Shown here in pieces: positions 8,966-16,210 of a stretch of DNA of 64,000 nucleotides. The first letter of the stretch is position 1. Every line of letters begins with the position of its first letter. The notes under the pieces were generated by a model that searched no databases, was not told where the DNA came from, and worked only from the letters and a program-made list of their open reading frames with translations. The DNA lies in NCBI GenBank assembly GCA_016721195.1, contig JADKIO010000005.1:804001-868000 (forward strand), given 5' to 3'. The position numbers were made by a program, and so were the translations under genes. This DNA is from Candidatus Geothrix skivensis. Its GTDB lineage: Bacteria > Acidobacteriota > Holophagae > Holophagales > Holophagaceae.

Positions 8966-9328
8966 ATGCCCCTGACCATGCCCTTCCAATGCGGCGATCT
9001 GGTGGTGGTGATCCTCCAGGGGCCGCGGGAGCGCATCTGGGGCCGCCTGCTGGGGCTGGACGCGGCGGGACTCGCCATCCGGGGTCTCGACCTGACGCCC
9101 TGGGAGGAGGTGCTGACCTTGATCCGCACCGGCGAATCCGACCAGGTGGCCCTGGGCACCCGCTTCCTCCCCATGCACCGGGTCGAGGCCATGTACCTGG
9201 ACGAGCCCAGCTCCGGAGCGCCGAGCCTGGCGCAGTCCTTCCAGGACCGCACGGGTCAGGACCCGCTCGCCTTCCTGGCGACACCCCATCCCCCCAAACC
9301 CACCGCTCCCCAACGGAGGAAACCTTGA
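8966..9328 (+). CDS. Hypothetical protein upstream of pta
   Basis: A 120-residue cytoplasmic protein starting MPLTMPFQCGDLVVVILQGP behind AAGGAG. The first 80 residues are beta-rich (DLVVVILQGPRERIWGRLLG, LAIRGLDLTPWEEVLTLI) with the look of a small SH3-like or Sm-like barrel; the tail is Pro/Ala-rich and ends in PQRRKP. No family recognised. Its stop codon (9326-9328) overlaps the TTG start of pta (TTGA), so translation of pta is probably coupled to it. It heads the forward gene run to rmuC. Confidence 0.75.
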   Translation: MPLTMPFQCGDLVVVILQGPRERIWGRLLGLDAAGLAIRGLDLTPWEEVLTLIRTGESDQVALGTRFLPMHRVEAMYLDEPSSGAPSLAQSFQDRTGQDPLAFLATPHPPKPTAPQRRKP

Positions 9329-10329
9329 CTCACGCCAATCACACCTATTGGATGGAGCGCTTCCGCGCCCGCGCGAAGGAACTGCAGAAGCACATCGTGC
9401 TGCCGGAGGGCCGGGATGACCGCACGCTCCAGGCGGCCCAGCTGCTGCTGGATCAGGGGCTCTGCCGCCTCACCCTGCTGGGGGAGCCCGCCGACATGCT
9501 CAAGCGCGGGGCCGCCCTGGGGCTGTCCCTGAAGGGGGCGGAGATGGTGGATCCCGCCACCAGTCCCCGGCTGGCGGAGCTGGCCGGTGCCTACTTCGAG
9601 CGGCGCAAGGCCAAGGGCATCACCGAGGCCCAGGCCCTGGAAGCCGTGCACAATCCCCTGTGGTTCGGGGCCATGCTCGTGCAGGCGGGCCACTGCGATG
9701 GCATGGTGGCCGGAGCCCTGAACACCACCGCGGAGACCGTGCGGGCCTGCCTCCAGGCCATCGGCGCCGCGAAGGGCATCAAGACCGTCTCCAGCTTCTT
9801 CTTGATGGTGCACCCGGATGCTTCCTTCGGCGAGCAGGGCGCGGTGATCTTCGCGGACTGCGCCGTGGTCCCTGATCCCACGCCGGAGCAGCTGGCGGAT
9901 ATTGCCATCGCCGCCGCGGAGAATGCCCGCAGCGTCATGGGCGTAGAGCCCCGTGTGGCCCTGCTCAGCTTCTCCACCCGGGGCTCCGCCGAGCACCCCT
10001 GCGTGGACAAGGTGCGGGCGGCCCTGGCCATCGTGAAGGAGCGCAGGCCCGACCTGGCGGTGGACGGCGAGCTGCAGGCCGATGCTTCCCTGATGCCTTC
10101 CGTGGGCCAGAAAAAGGCACCGGGTTCGCCCGTGGCGGGCCGGGCCAACGTGCTGGTCTTCCCGAACCTCGACGCCGGCAACATCTCGTACAAGATCGCC
10201 GAGCGCATGGGCGGCTGCTCCGCCATCGGCCCCTTCCTCCAGGGTCTCGCCAAGCCCGCCAATGACCTGAGCCGCGGCTGCAGCGCCCAGGACATCGCCG
10301 ACGTGGCCGTGCTGACCGCCCTCCAGTGA
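9325..10329 (+). CDS. pta: Phosphate acetyltransferase
   Basis: Interconverts acetyl-CoA plus phosphate and acetyl phosphate plus CoA. The 334-residue protein is the compact single-domain Pta type, with the family segments IVLPEGRDDRTLQAA, GHCDGMVAGALNTTAETVRA, LLSFSTRGSA, VDGELQADAS and NVLVFPNLDAGNISYK. The start is TTG at 9325, with GGAGG 5 nt upstream and homology beginning at once (YWMERFRARAKEL). It overlaps the upstream gene by 4 nt and purN by 4 nt. No acetate kinase gene is adjacent, so either ackA is elsewhere or the enzyme works with another acetyl-CoA route. Confidence 0.95.
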   Translation: MTHANHTYWMERFRARAKELQKHIVLPEGRDDRTLQAAQLLLDQGLCRLTLLGEPADMLKRGAALGLSLKGAEMVDPATSPRLAELAGAYFERRKAKGITEAQALEAVHNPLWFGAMLVQAGHCDGMVAGALNTTAETVRACLQAIGAAKGIKTVSSFFLMVHPDASFGEQGAVIFADCAVVPDPTPEQLADIAIAAAENARSVMGVEPRVALLSFSTRGSAEHPCVDKVRAALAIVKERRPDLAVDGELQADASLMPSVGQKKAPGSPVAGRANVLVFPNLDAGNISYKIAERMGGCSAIGPFLQGLAKPANDLSRGCSAQDIADVAVLTALQ

Positions 10330-10907
10330 AACGGCTCGCCCTCTTCTTCTCCGGCACCGGGGGCAACGCCTTGAACCTGCTCAGGGCCTGCCGGGAGGGC
10401 CGGGTCCCGGCCATCCCGGTCCTGGGTCTGGCTTCCACGCCCAAGGCTGGGGGCCTGCTCAGGCTCGAGGAAGAGGGACTGCTGACCACTGTCGTGGTCC
10501 GCAAGGATTTTGATTCGGACGAAGCCTTTTCGGAGGCCTGCTACCGGGCCGCCGAAGCGGCCGGTGCCGAGGTGATCTGCCTCTGCGGCTGGCTGAAGAA
10601 GCTATCCGTACCCCGCCGCTGGGAAGGGCGCATCCTGAACATCCATCCGGGCCTGCTTCCCCAATACGGCGGGCCCGGCATGTACGGCATGCACGTCCAT
10701 CGGGCCGTGCTGGCAGCGGGCGAGCGGGAGTCCGGCGCCAGCGTCCATCTCGTGGACGGCGAGTACGACCACGGCCGCATCTTGCGCCAGCTGCGGGTGC
10801 CCGTGCTGCCGGGCGACACGCCGGAGGATCTGCAGAAGCGGGTCTACGGGGCGGAAATGGAACTGTTCCCAATGGCACTGGCGGCATTTCTTTCAGAAGA
10901 GTTCTAG
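10326..10907 (+). CDS. purN: Phosphoribosylglycinamide formyltransferase
   Basis: Folate-dependent GAR transformylase, third step of purine synthesis. The 193-residue protein shows the catalytic Asn and His in NIHPGLLPQYGG and the catalytic Asp in the VDGEYDHGRIL segment. The opening FSGTGGNALNLL corresponds to the family phosphate-binding loop (SGxGSN), with Gly-Asn kept. The start is GTG, overlapping the pta stop (GTGA). It is followed by nnr after 3 nt. Its position among pta, nnr and tsaE rather than with other pur genes suggests a mixed housekeeping operon. Confidence 0.93.
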   Translation: MKRLALFFSGTGGNALNLLRACREGRVPAIPVLGLASTPKAGGLLRLEEEGLLTTVVVRKDFDSDEAFSEACYRAAEAAGAEVICLCGWLKKLSVPRRWEGRILNIHPGLLPQYGGPGMYGMHVHRAVLAAGERESGASVHLVDGEYDHGRILRQLRVPVLPGDTPEDLQKRVYGAEMELFPMALAAFLSEEF

Positions 10908-10910
10908 ACT

Positions 10911-12311
10911 GTGGGGATGATCCCCCTCCTCACTGCCGACGAGATGCGGGCTGCGGAGCGCCAGGCCATCGAGGGCTGGGGCATTCCGTCGCTGATCCTT
11001 CAGGAACACGCCGCCCTGGGGGCCCTGGCCCTGCTTCCCCCGGATGAGCCGCTGCAGATCCTGGTGGGGCCGGGAAACAATGGCGGCGATGCCCTGGCCC
11101 TGGCCCGCCTGGCCCGCCTGCAGGGGCGGGAAGTCACTGTCTGGTCTCCCTTCCCCCAGCCCGAGTGGCGGGGCGATGCGGCCATCCAGGCCCGGCTTTG
11201 GAAAGGGCTTGGCGGCGTCATGCAAGACGCGGCCGAGCCGGCCCAAGTCATGCGCAGTTGGCGCGGCTGGGTGGTGGATGGTCTGTTCGGCCTGGGCACC
11301 TCCCGGCCCCTCGAGGGTCCGGCGACCCTCTGGGTCCGGGCCCTGAACGCCAGCGGGCTGCCGATCCTGGCGCTGGACCTGCCCTCGGGTCTGGATCCCA
11401 GCACCGCAGAACTGCCCGGCGAGGCCGTTCGCGCCACCCGGACCGCCTGCTTCGGGGCCCGCAAGGTCTGCCACGGCCTGCTGCCAGCCCGAGCGCTGTG
11501 CGGCGAGATCACCGTCATCCCCATCCCCCTGGGGCAGACACCCCAGGCGACCCTGCAGATGCTGGAACGTCCAACCTTGCCCCCAAGGGACTGGAATGCC
11601 CACAAGGGCACCTTCGGCCATGTGGTCATCCGGGCGGGCAGCCTGGGGATGAGCGGTGCTGCGGTCCTGGCGGCCCTGGGCGCCCTGCGGGTGGGGGCAG
11701 GTCTGGTGACCGTGCTCACGGAGCCTGAAGTCCGTGCCGAGATCGCCGCCCAGCTGCCCGAGGCCATGGTGCGGGCCTGGCAGGGCTCTGTGCCGGTGGA
11801 GGCAGATGTCTTGCTGGTGGGTCCCGGGGGCATTACCCAGGTGCCGGACTGGGATGGCCCCCTGGTGGTGGACGCCTCGGCCCTCCGGGCCGGGGAAGGG
11901 AAGCGCTGGATGGAACGGCCCGGCACGGCCATCACACCCCACCCGGGGGAGTTCGCCCGCCTGTTCCAGCTGTCCCGGCCCCTGCTGATGGATGAGCGCC
12001 TGGCCCAGGCCCGGAAGGTGTCCGCGGGGCAACCCGGCGTGCTCGTGCTGAAGGGGGCCCAGAGCGTCATTGCCGGGGGCGCCCGGGAGGAGCTCTGGAT
12101 CAATCCCACGGGCCACCCGGGCATGGCCACCGGTGGCAGTGGCGATCTCTTGGCGGGCATGGTGGCGGGCTTCCGGGCCCAGGGCCTGCCCATGCGGGAA
12201 GCCGCCGCCGCGGCGACCTGGTTCCACGGGGCGGCGGCGGACCGTCTGCCAGGAGCAGGCCTGCTGCCCCGGGACATGGCTGGGCTGCTGCCGGAGCTGT
12301 TGCGTGCCTGA
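10911..12311 (+). CDS. nnr: Bifunctional NAD(P)H-hydrate epimerase/dehydratase
   Basis: Repairs hydrated NADH and NADPH: the N-terminal YjeF domain epimerises R to S forms, and the C-terminal ribokinase-like domain dehydrates the S form using ADP. The 466-residue protein has LTADEMRAAERQAIE and VGPGNNGGDALALARL in the first half, and the dehydratase features KGTFGHVVIRAGS, TPHPGEFARL and GGSGDLLAGMVAG (near residue 407) in the second. The frame opens with GTG at 10911; an ATG two codons later (10917) is an equally good start. It overlaps tsaE by 8 nt. The nnr-tsaE pair is common in bacteria. Confidence 0.95.
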   Translation: MGMIPLLTADEMRAAERQAIEGWGIPSLILQEHAALGALALLPPDEPLQILVGPGNNGGDALALARLARLQGREVTVWSPFPQPEWRGDAAIQARLWKGLGGVMQDAAEPAQVMRSWRGWVVDGLFGLGTSRPLEGPATLWVRALNASGLPILALDLPSGLDPSTAELPGEAVRATRTACFGARKVCHGLLPARALCGEITVIPIPLGQTPQATLQMLERPTLPPRDWNAHKGTFGHVVIRAGSLGMSGAAVLAALGALRVGAGLVTVLTEPEVRAEIAAQLPEAMVRAWQGSVPVEADVLLVGPGGITQVPDWDGPLVVDASALRAGEGKRWMERPGTAITPHPGEFARLFQLSRPLLMDERLAQARKVSAGQPGVLVLKGAQSVIAGGAREELWINPTGHPGMATGGSGDLLAGMVAGFRAQGLPMREAAAAATWFHGAAADRLPGAGLLPRDMAGLLPELLRA

Positions 12312-12738
12312 GGCGTTCCTGCCGGACGATGGGGCCACCGAGGCCCTGGGGGAGGACCTGGCCCACCGGACCCCGATCGGCGGCACCTGGCTGCTGAGCG
12401 GGGAACTGGGCGCCGGGAAGACCACCTGGACCCGGGGCTTCCTGCGGGGCCTGGGGGGCGATCCAGAGGCGGTGGCCTCGCCCACCTATGCCGTCCTGCA
12501 CCGCTACGACCACCCCGAAGGCCGCCTCTTCCACCTGGACCTCTACCGGACCGGCCCCGGGGGTGCCTGGTCCCTGGGCCTGGAGGAGACCCTCACGGCC
12601 ACGGACCGGCTGGTGGTCGAGTGGGCCGGCAGCGATGGTCCCTGGCCCACGGACTGGGTGGCCCGCCTGCACCTCAGGACGGAGGGTGAAGGGCGCCGGG
12701 CGGAATGGACAGGGCCTGACCAGCCCGCCGCGCCATGA
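12304..12738 (+). CDS. tsaE: tRNA threonylcarbamoyladenosine biosynthesis ATPase TsaE
   Basis: P-loop ATPase that resets the TsaB-TsaD complex during t6A37 synthesis on ANN-decoding tRNAs. The 144-residue protein contains the Walker A GELGAGKTTWTRG, the switch-like ASPTYAVLHRY segment and FHLDLYR, all diagnostic of TsaE, with the LVVEWA segment near the C-terminus. GTG at 12304 lies inside the end of nnr (8 nt overlap), so expression is probably coupled. TsaB and TsaD genes are not in this window. Confidence 0.93.
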   Translation: MPEAFLPDDGATEALGEDLAHRTPIGGTWLLSGELGAGKTTWTRGFLRGLGGDPEAVASPTYAVLHRYDHPEGRLFHLDLYRTGPGGAWSLGLEETLTATDRLVVEWAGSDGPWPTDWVARLHLRTEGEGRRAEWTGPDQPAAP

Positions 12739-12745
12739 TGGTGTC

Positions 12746-14017
12746 ATGAGCCTGCTGGTCGCCCTCGCCCTTCTCACCTGCCTGCTGGCGGCGCTTGCCC
12801 TCTGGGCCAGCCTCCGGAAGCCGGCCATCGATCCGGCGCCCTTCGAGGCCCTGCGCCGCCACATGGACGAGCTGGCCTCCCGGGATCGGGTGGAATCGCA
12901 GCAGGCGCTGGTGGCCCAGCTGAGGCCACTCATGGCGGAACTCGGCGAGCTGAGGACCCTGCAGGCGGAAAAACTGGCGGAGGGGTTCCGGCTCCTGGCG
13001 GGAGCCACCCAGGACAGCCTCCGGGCCTCCCGGGAGGAGCAGGCCACCCAGCTGCACCAGGTCCAGCAGCAGGTGGAGAAGCGCCTGGAGGCCATCCAGA
13101 CCTCCAACGAGGAGCGCCTGGAGCAGATGCGGCGCACCGTGGACGAGAAGCTGCACGAAACCCTCGAGAAGCGCCTTGGCGAAAGCTTCAACCTCGTGGC
13201 CCAGCGGCTGGAGCTGGTCCAGAAGGGGCTGGGCGAGATGCAGAGCCTGGCCCAGGATGTGGGCGGCCTGAAGCGGGCCCTCACGAACGTGAAGACCCGC
13301 GGCGTGCTCGGCGAGGCCCAGCTGGGGGCGCTGCTGGAGCAGTTCCTGTCCGCCGGGCAGTACGCGACGAATGTGAAGATCCGGCCCCGTTCGCCCGAGA
13401 TGGTGGAGTACGCGGTGAAGCTGCCGGGCCCCGAAGAGGGGGCAACCGTCTGGCTGCCCATCGATGCCAAGTTCCCCCTGGAGGACTACCAGCGGCTCAT
13501 GGAGGCCTACGAACTGGGGGACCTGGCGGCGGTGGAGACGGCGGGGAGGGCATTGGAAGTTCGGCTGCTCTCCCAGGCCCGGGACATCCGGGACAAGTAC
13601 ATCGCCCCTCCCTTCAGCACCGATTTCGCCCTTCTCTTCCTGCCCTTCGAAGGACTCTATGCGGAAGCCCTTCGGCGGCCAGGGCTGCTGGAGCGGCTGC
13701 AGCGGGAGTGCAAGGTGACCTTCGTGGGCCCCACCACCCTCACCGCCTTCCTCAACAGCCTCCAGGTGGGCTTCAAGACCCTGGCCATCAGCAAGCAGAG
13801 CGGCGAGGTCTGGAAAGTCCTTGGCCAGGTGAAGACCGAGTTCGGGAAGTTCGGCGAGTCCCTGGCGGTGGTCCAGAAAAAGCTGGACGAGGCTAGTACT
13901 AAGCTGGGCGAAGTCTCCAAGGGCAAGGAACGCATGGAGAAGCGCCTCGCCGGGGTGGAGGCCCTGCCGGAGCCGGAGGCGCTGGCCACGCTGCCGGGCC
14001 CGTACCGCGAGGAATAA
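12746..14017 (+). CDS. rmuC: DNA recombination protein RmuC homologue
   Basis: RmuC-family protein, a predicted nuclease-fold membrane-anchored factor that limits recombination at inverted repeats. The 423-residue protein begins with one hydrophobic helix (SLLVALALLTCLLAALALWA), followed by a long coiled coil (about residues 30-180) and the conserved RmuC domain with TRGVLGEAQLGALLEQ, WLPIDAKFPLEDYQRL and FLPFEGLYAEALRRPGLLE. ATG at 12746 is 7 nt after the tsaE stop. It is the last gene of the forward run from 8966. Confidence 0.94.
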   Translation: MSLLVALALLTCLLAALALWASLRKPAIDPAPFEALRRHMDELASRDRVESQQALVAQLRPLMAELGELRTLQAEKLAEGFRLLAGATQDSLRASREEQATQLHQVQQQVEKRLEAIQTSNEERLEQMRRTVDEKLHETLEKRLGESFNLVAQRLELVQKGLGEMQSLAQDVGGLKRALTNVKTRGVLGEAQLGALLEQFLSAGQYATNVKIRPRSPEMVEYAVKLPGPEEGATVWLPIDAKFPLEDYQRLMEAYELGDLAAVETAGRALEVRLLSQARDIRDKYIAPPFSTDFALLFLPFEGLYAEALRRPGLLERLQRECKVTFVGPTTLTAFLNSLQVGFKTLAISKQSGEVWKVLGQVKTEFGKFGESLAVVQKKLDEASTKLGEVSKGKERMEKRLAGVEALPEPEALATLPGPYREE

Positions 14018-14069
14018 TTCCCTTCACAATTCGGCAGAATGCCTTAGGATTCGGGCAAACACCGGGGGT

Positions 14070-14579
14070 GTGATGCACAAGGGACGGGAGCGTCACGGGC
14101 TCGGCGAGGTGATCGCCGTGGACCGGAACTACGTCCCGATGCAAGAAGTCAGCCGTCGCCGCGCCCTCTGCGCCGTCGTCTCCGGCCGGGCCCATGTGCT
14201 CAACCCCGCCACCTTCGAGCGGCACCGCAATCTGGAAGGGCACCTGGAGCTGATCATCTTTCCCCACGCCCAGGCCTGCAGCGACTCCAAGCTGCTGCTG
14301 GGCCGCCTGGAACGGCGGGTCCTGCGGCGGGATCACTACCTCTGCCAGTACGAAGGCTGCCTGAAGAAGGCCACCACCGTGGATCATGTGGTCCCCCTCT
14401 GCCAGGGCGGCTCCACCACCTGGCAGAACCTGGTGGGCTGCTGTCTCCACTGCAACCAGGCCAAGGGTGGCCGGACGCCGGAACAGGCAGGCATGGTCCT
14501 CAAGCGCCAGCCCAAGGGCCCCCGGGCCCACCTCTTCGAGCAGTTCGAGCAACTCCTCAAGCGGGCCAGCGCGGCCTAA
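14070..14579 (+). CDS. HNH endonuclease family protein
   Basis: A 169-residue protein with a C-terminal HNH nuclease fold. The N-terminal half (AVDRNYVPMQEVSRRRAL, VVSGRAHVL) matches the widespread chromosomal HNH family that opens with 'LN.NYEPL' and an Arg-rich helix. The nuclease part has a zinc-like pair of CxnC elements and the HNH core: CQYEGCLKKATTVDHVVP, then N in TWQNLVGCC and HCNQAKGG. The frame starts GTG-ATG, so either 14070 or 14073 is used. Its role is unknown; the family is not clearly tied to a mobile element or restriction system. It converges with pabB across a palindrome-rich intergenic element. Confidence 0.85.
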   Translation: MMHKGRERHGLGEVIAVDRNYVPMQEVSRRRALCAVVSGRAHVLNPATFERHRNLEGHLELIIFPHAQACSDSKLLLGRLERRVLRRDHYLCQYEGCLKKATTVDHVVPLCQGGSTTWQNLVGCCLHCNQAKGGRTPEQAGMVLKRQPKGPRAHLFEQFEQLLKRASAA

Positions 14580-14595
14580 ATTCTCCGGGGGATCC

Positions 14596-14619
14596 CCTCG
14601 CCACGCATGCGTGGCGAGG
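14596..14619. repeat. Perfect 24-nt palindrome after the HNH gene
   Basis: Two 12-nt arms, CCTCGCCACGCA and TGCGTGGCGAGG, meet with no spacer. Allowing a two-base bulge, the pairing extends to flanking GATC on both sides. It lies 16 nt after the HNH stop codon. As RNA it would form a long hairpin on either strand, but no U-tract follows, so a terminator role is uncertain. A protein-binding site or part of a dispersed repeat are the alternatives. Confidence 0.85.
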
Positions 14620-14765
14620 ATCTCGTGTCGCGCTGCGCGCCTCCGTGTAACACGACGCCTTGTGTCGTTCCCACTCGCCGTCGGCTCGTGGACAGGTCGC
14701 CTCCCCCCGGACCCCCGCGCTCAGCCCGGCGTAGTCGGGCCTCGCTTCGCTTTTCCGTAACCTGT
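14620..14765. other. Structured intergenic element (copy 1) between HNH gene and pabB
   Basis: About 150 nt without a credible gene. On the minus strand it contains a hairpin (GCCCG / CGGGC, positions 14724-14728 and 14736-14740), then a G-rich motif GGGGGTCCGGGGGGA (14716-14702), then a second small hairpin (ACGAC / GTCGT, near 14652-14668) and finally the palindrome at 14596-14619. The same hairpin-plus-G-run motif, with one extra T, occurs at 63814-63859, which suggests a dispersed repeat or a structured RNA. Open frames across it have no ribosome site and strongly biased composition. Confidence 0.5.
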
Positions 14766-14769
14766 GGGC

Positions 14770-16086
14770 CTAGGGGCCCGTCAGCGCGAGCGTCTTGAGA
14801 TGCAGCTCGGCCCATTCGCGGGCTGGGTCGCTGAGCCGGGTGATGCCCCCGCCGGTCCAGTAGGTGAGACGGTTCCCCTGGATCTGGGCCGTGCGGATGG
14901 GCAGGGCCAGATCCAGGTCCCCACCCGGAAGGATCCAGCCCACGGCCCCGCAGTAGAAGCCCCGGGGGCCGGCCTCCGTCCGGGCCAGGTGGCTGCACAC
15001 GGCATGCTTGGGGGCCCCCGTGACGCTCCCTCCGGGGAGGATGGCCCGGAGGAGCTCTGCCAGCCCCAGCCCGGGCCTGGCTTCCGCCTCCACGGTGCTG
15101 ACCAGGTGCTGTACGGTGGGGTAGCGCTCCAGGGCCATGGGGCGGGTCACGGCCACTGAACCGGCCTGCGCCACCTTCCCCAGGTCGTTGCGGACCAGGT
15201 CGAGGATCATGGTGTGCTCCGCCCGCTCTTTGGGATCTGCCCGCAGGGCTTCCGCATGGGTCCGGTCCAGCCCGGGATCGCCCGTCAGGGGGACGCTCCC
15301 CTTGATGGGCTGGGACCAGAGGCGCTGTCCCCGGCGGGACAGCAGCCGCTCCATGCTCAGGCTGAGCAGGGTGGGCCCACCGAGGTCCAGCAGGGCGCCG
15401 AAGGGCGGGAGAGCCCGCAGGAAGGCCGTCAGGGCGAGATCGACAGGGTCGCCAGGGAACTCCCCCTCAAAGGGCACGCAGAGGTTGGCCACATAGAAGC
15501 CCCCATCCAGGATGCAGGCCCGGATCCGCTCCACGGCGGCCCGGTGCTGGCCCTCGCTCCAGGCTGCCTCAAGGCTCAAAGGGGATGCACTCGGGGCAGA
15601 GGAAGAGGGTTCCCGGACCCCCCAGTGGGCCGGGTCCGGCGGCAGGTCCGTCCAGGACCACAGCTCCGCCAAGTCACCCTGGACCCAGAGGGCCTCTGGA
15701 ACAGCCATCCAGTGCTGGCCCAGGGTTCCTGCCACCAGGGGCTTCCTGGTCAGGGCCGCCTCGTCGCAGGCCAGCTCGAAGGAGGCCGCACCGAGCCATG
15801 GGCCGGGTTCCTGGCCCAGGACCGATTCCAGGGCGGCCCAAGGGGGCAGCTCAAGCACCTGCTCCCCCAACTGGGTGATCCAGGCCTGACCGTCCCAAGT
15901 GGAGGCCAGGGCCGGCCCGGGAAGGGCCAGCAGACCCTCCCCGGTATCGCCGGCCTGGAGCCAGGCGCCCCCCTGGGGCAGGAGGTCCTTGACGCAGGCG
16001 GGCCAGGGGCCCGGGAGCTGGAAGGGCCGGCGATGCCTGGGGCGGAGATCCGAAAAGGCCATGGTCCCATTGGTACCCGGCTTCAT
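14770..16086 (-). CDS. pabB: Aminodeoxychorismate synthase component I-like protein
   Basis: Chorismate-utilising enzyme that makes 4-amino-4-deoxychorismate for folate. The 438-residue protein has the chorismate-binding domain in its second half: the active-site-type PIKGSVP near residue 260, MILDLVRNDLGKVA, and GGSVTGAPK. The PIKG lysine is the feature that separates PabB from anthranilate synthase TrpE, hence the name. The conserved C-terminal stretch usually read as GIVADSDP is here GITRLSDP. The N-terminal 180 residues are divergent. ATG at 16086 or at 16062 (MAFSDLRPRH) could start it. No pabA or pabC is adjacent. Confidence 0.87.
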   Translation of the reverse strand: MKPGTNGTMAFSDLRPRHRRPFQLPGPWPACVKDLLPQGGAWLQAGDTGEGLLALPGPALASTWDGQAWITQLGEQVLELPPWAALESVLGQEPGPWLGAASFELACDEAALTRKPLVAGTLGQHWMAVPEALWVQGDLAELWSWTDLPPDPAHWGVREPSSSAPSASPLSLEAAWSEGQHRAAVERIRACILDGGFYVANLCVPFEGEFPGDPVDLALTAFLRALPPFGALLDLGGPTLLSLSMERLLSRRGQRLWSQPIKGSVPLTGDPGLDRTHAEALRADPKERAEHTMILDLVRNDLGKVAQAGSVAVTRPMALERYPTVQHLVSTVEAEARPGLGLAELLRAILPGGSVTGAPKHAVCSHLARTEAGPRGFYCGAVGWILPGGDLDLALPIRTAQIQGNRLTYWTGGGITRLSDPAREWAELHLKTLALTGP

Positions 16087-16113
16087 TCCAATAGGCTAGT
16101 GTGGAAAAAGTGG

Positions 16114-16123
16114 TTGTTAACAA
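16114..16123. promoter_or_regulatory. AT-rich divergent promoter region with TTGTTAACAA palindrome
   Basis: The 124 nt between pabB and pepA contain the only clearly AT-rich patch nearby. A perfect 10-nt palindrome TTGTTAACAA sits about 28 nt upstream of pabB and about 88 nt upstream of pepA. TTGTTA could serve as a -35 for pepA, but no good -10 lies at 16-18 nt. I take it as the shared promoter or operator region; hexamer assignments are not secure. Confidence 0.3.
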
Positions 16124-16210
16124 ATCTACCTGGTGTGACAAATAATGATCAAAAAAGACCCTTTTCTTTTTTTCAGATCGGATCTAGGCTCCCTTTCAGG
16201 AGGAACTCTC

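Noticed and set aside
14620..14765. C-terminal protein-coding extension of pabB across the intergenic element
   Set aside because: The pabB stop (14772-14770) is clear, and the following frame has extreme composition and no homologous pattern.
14070..14765. HNH gene plus hairpin element as an IsrB/OMEGA-like RNA-guided system
   Set aside because: The protein lacks a RuvC-like part or bridge helix and is a small generic HNH; only adjacency suggested a link.
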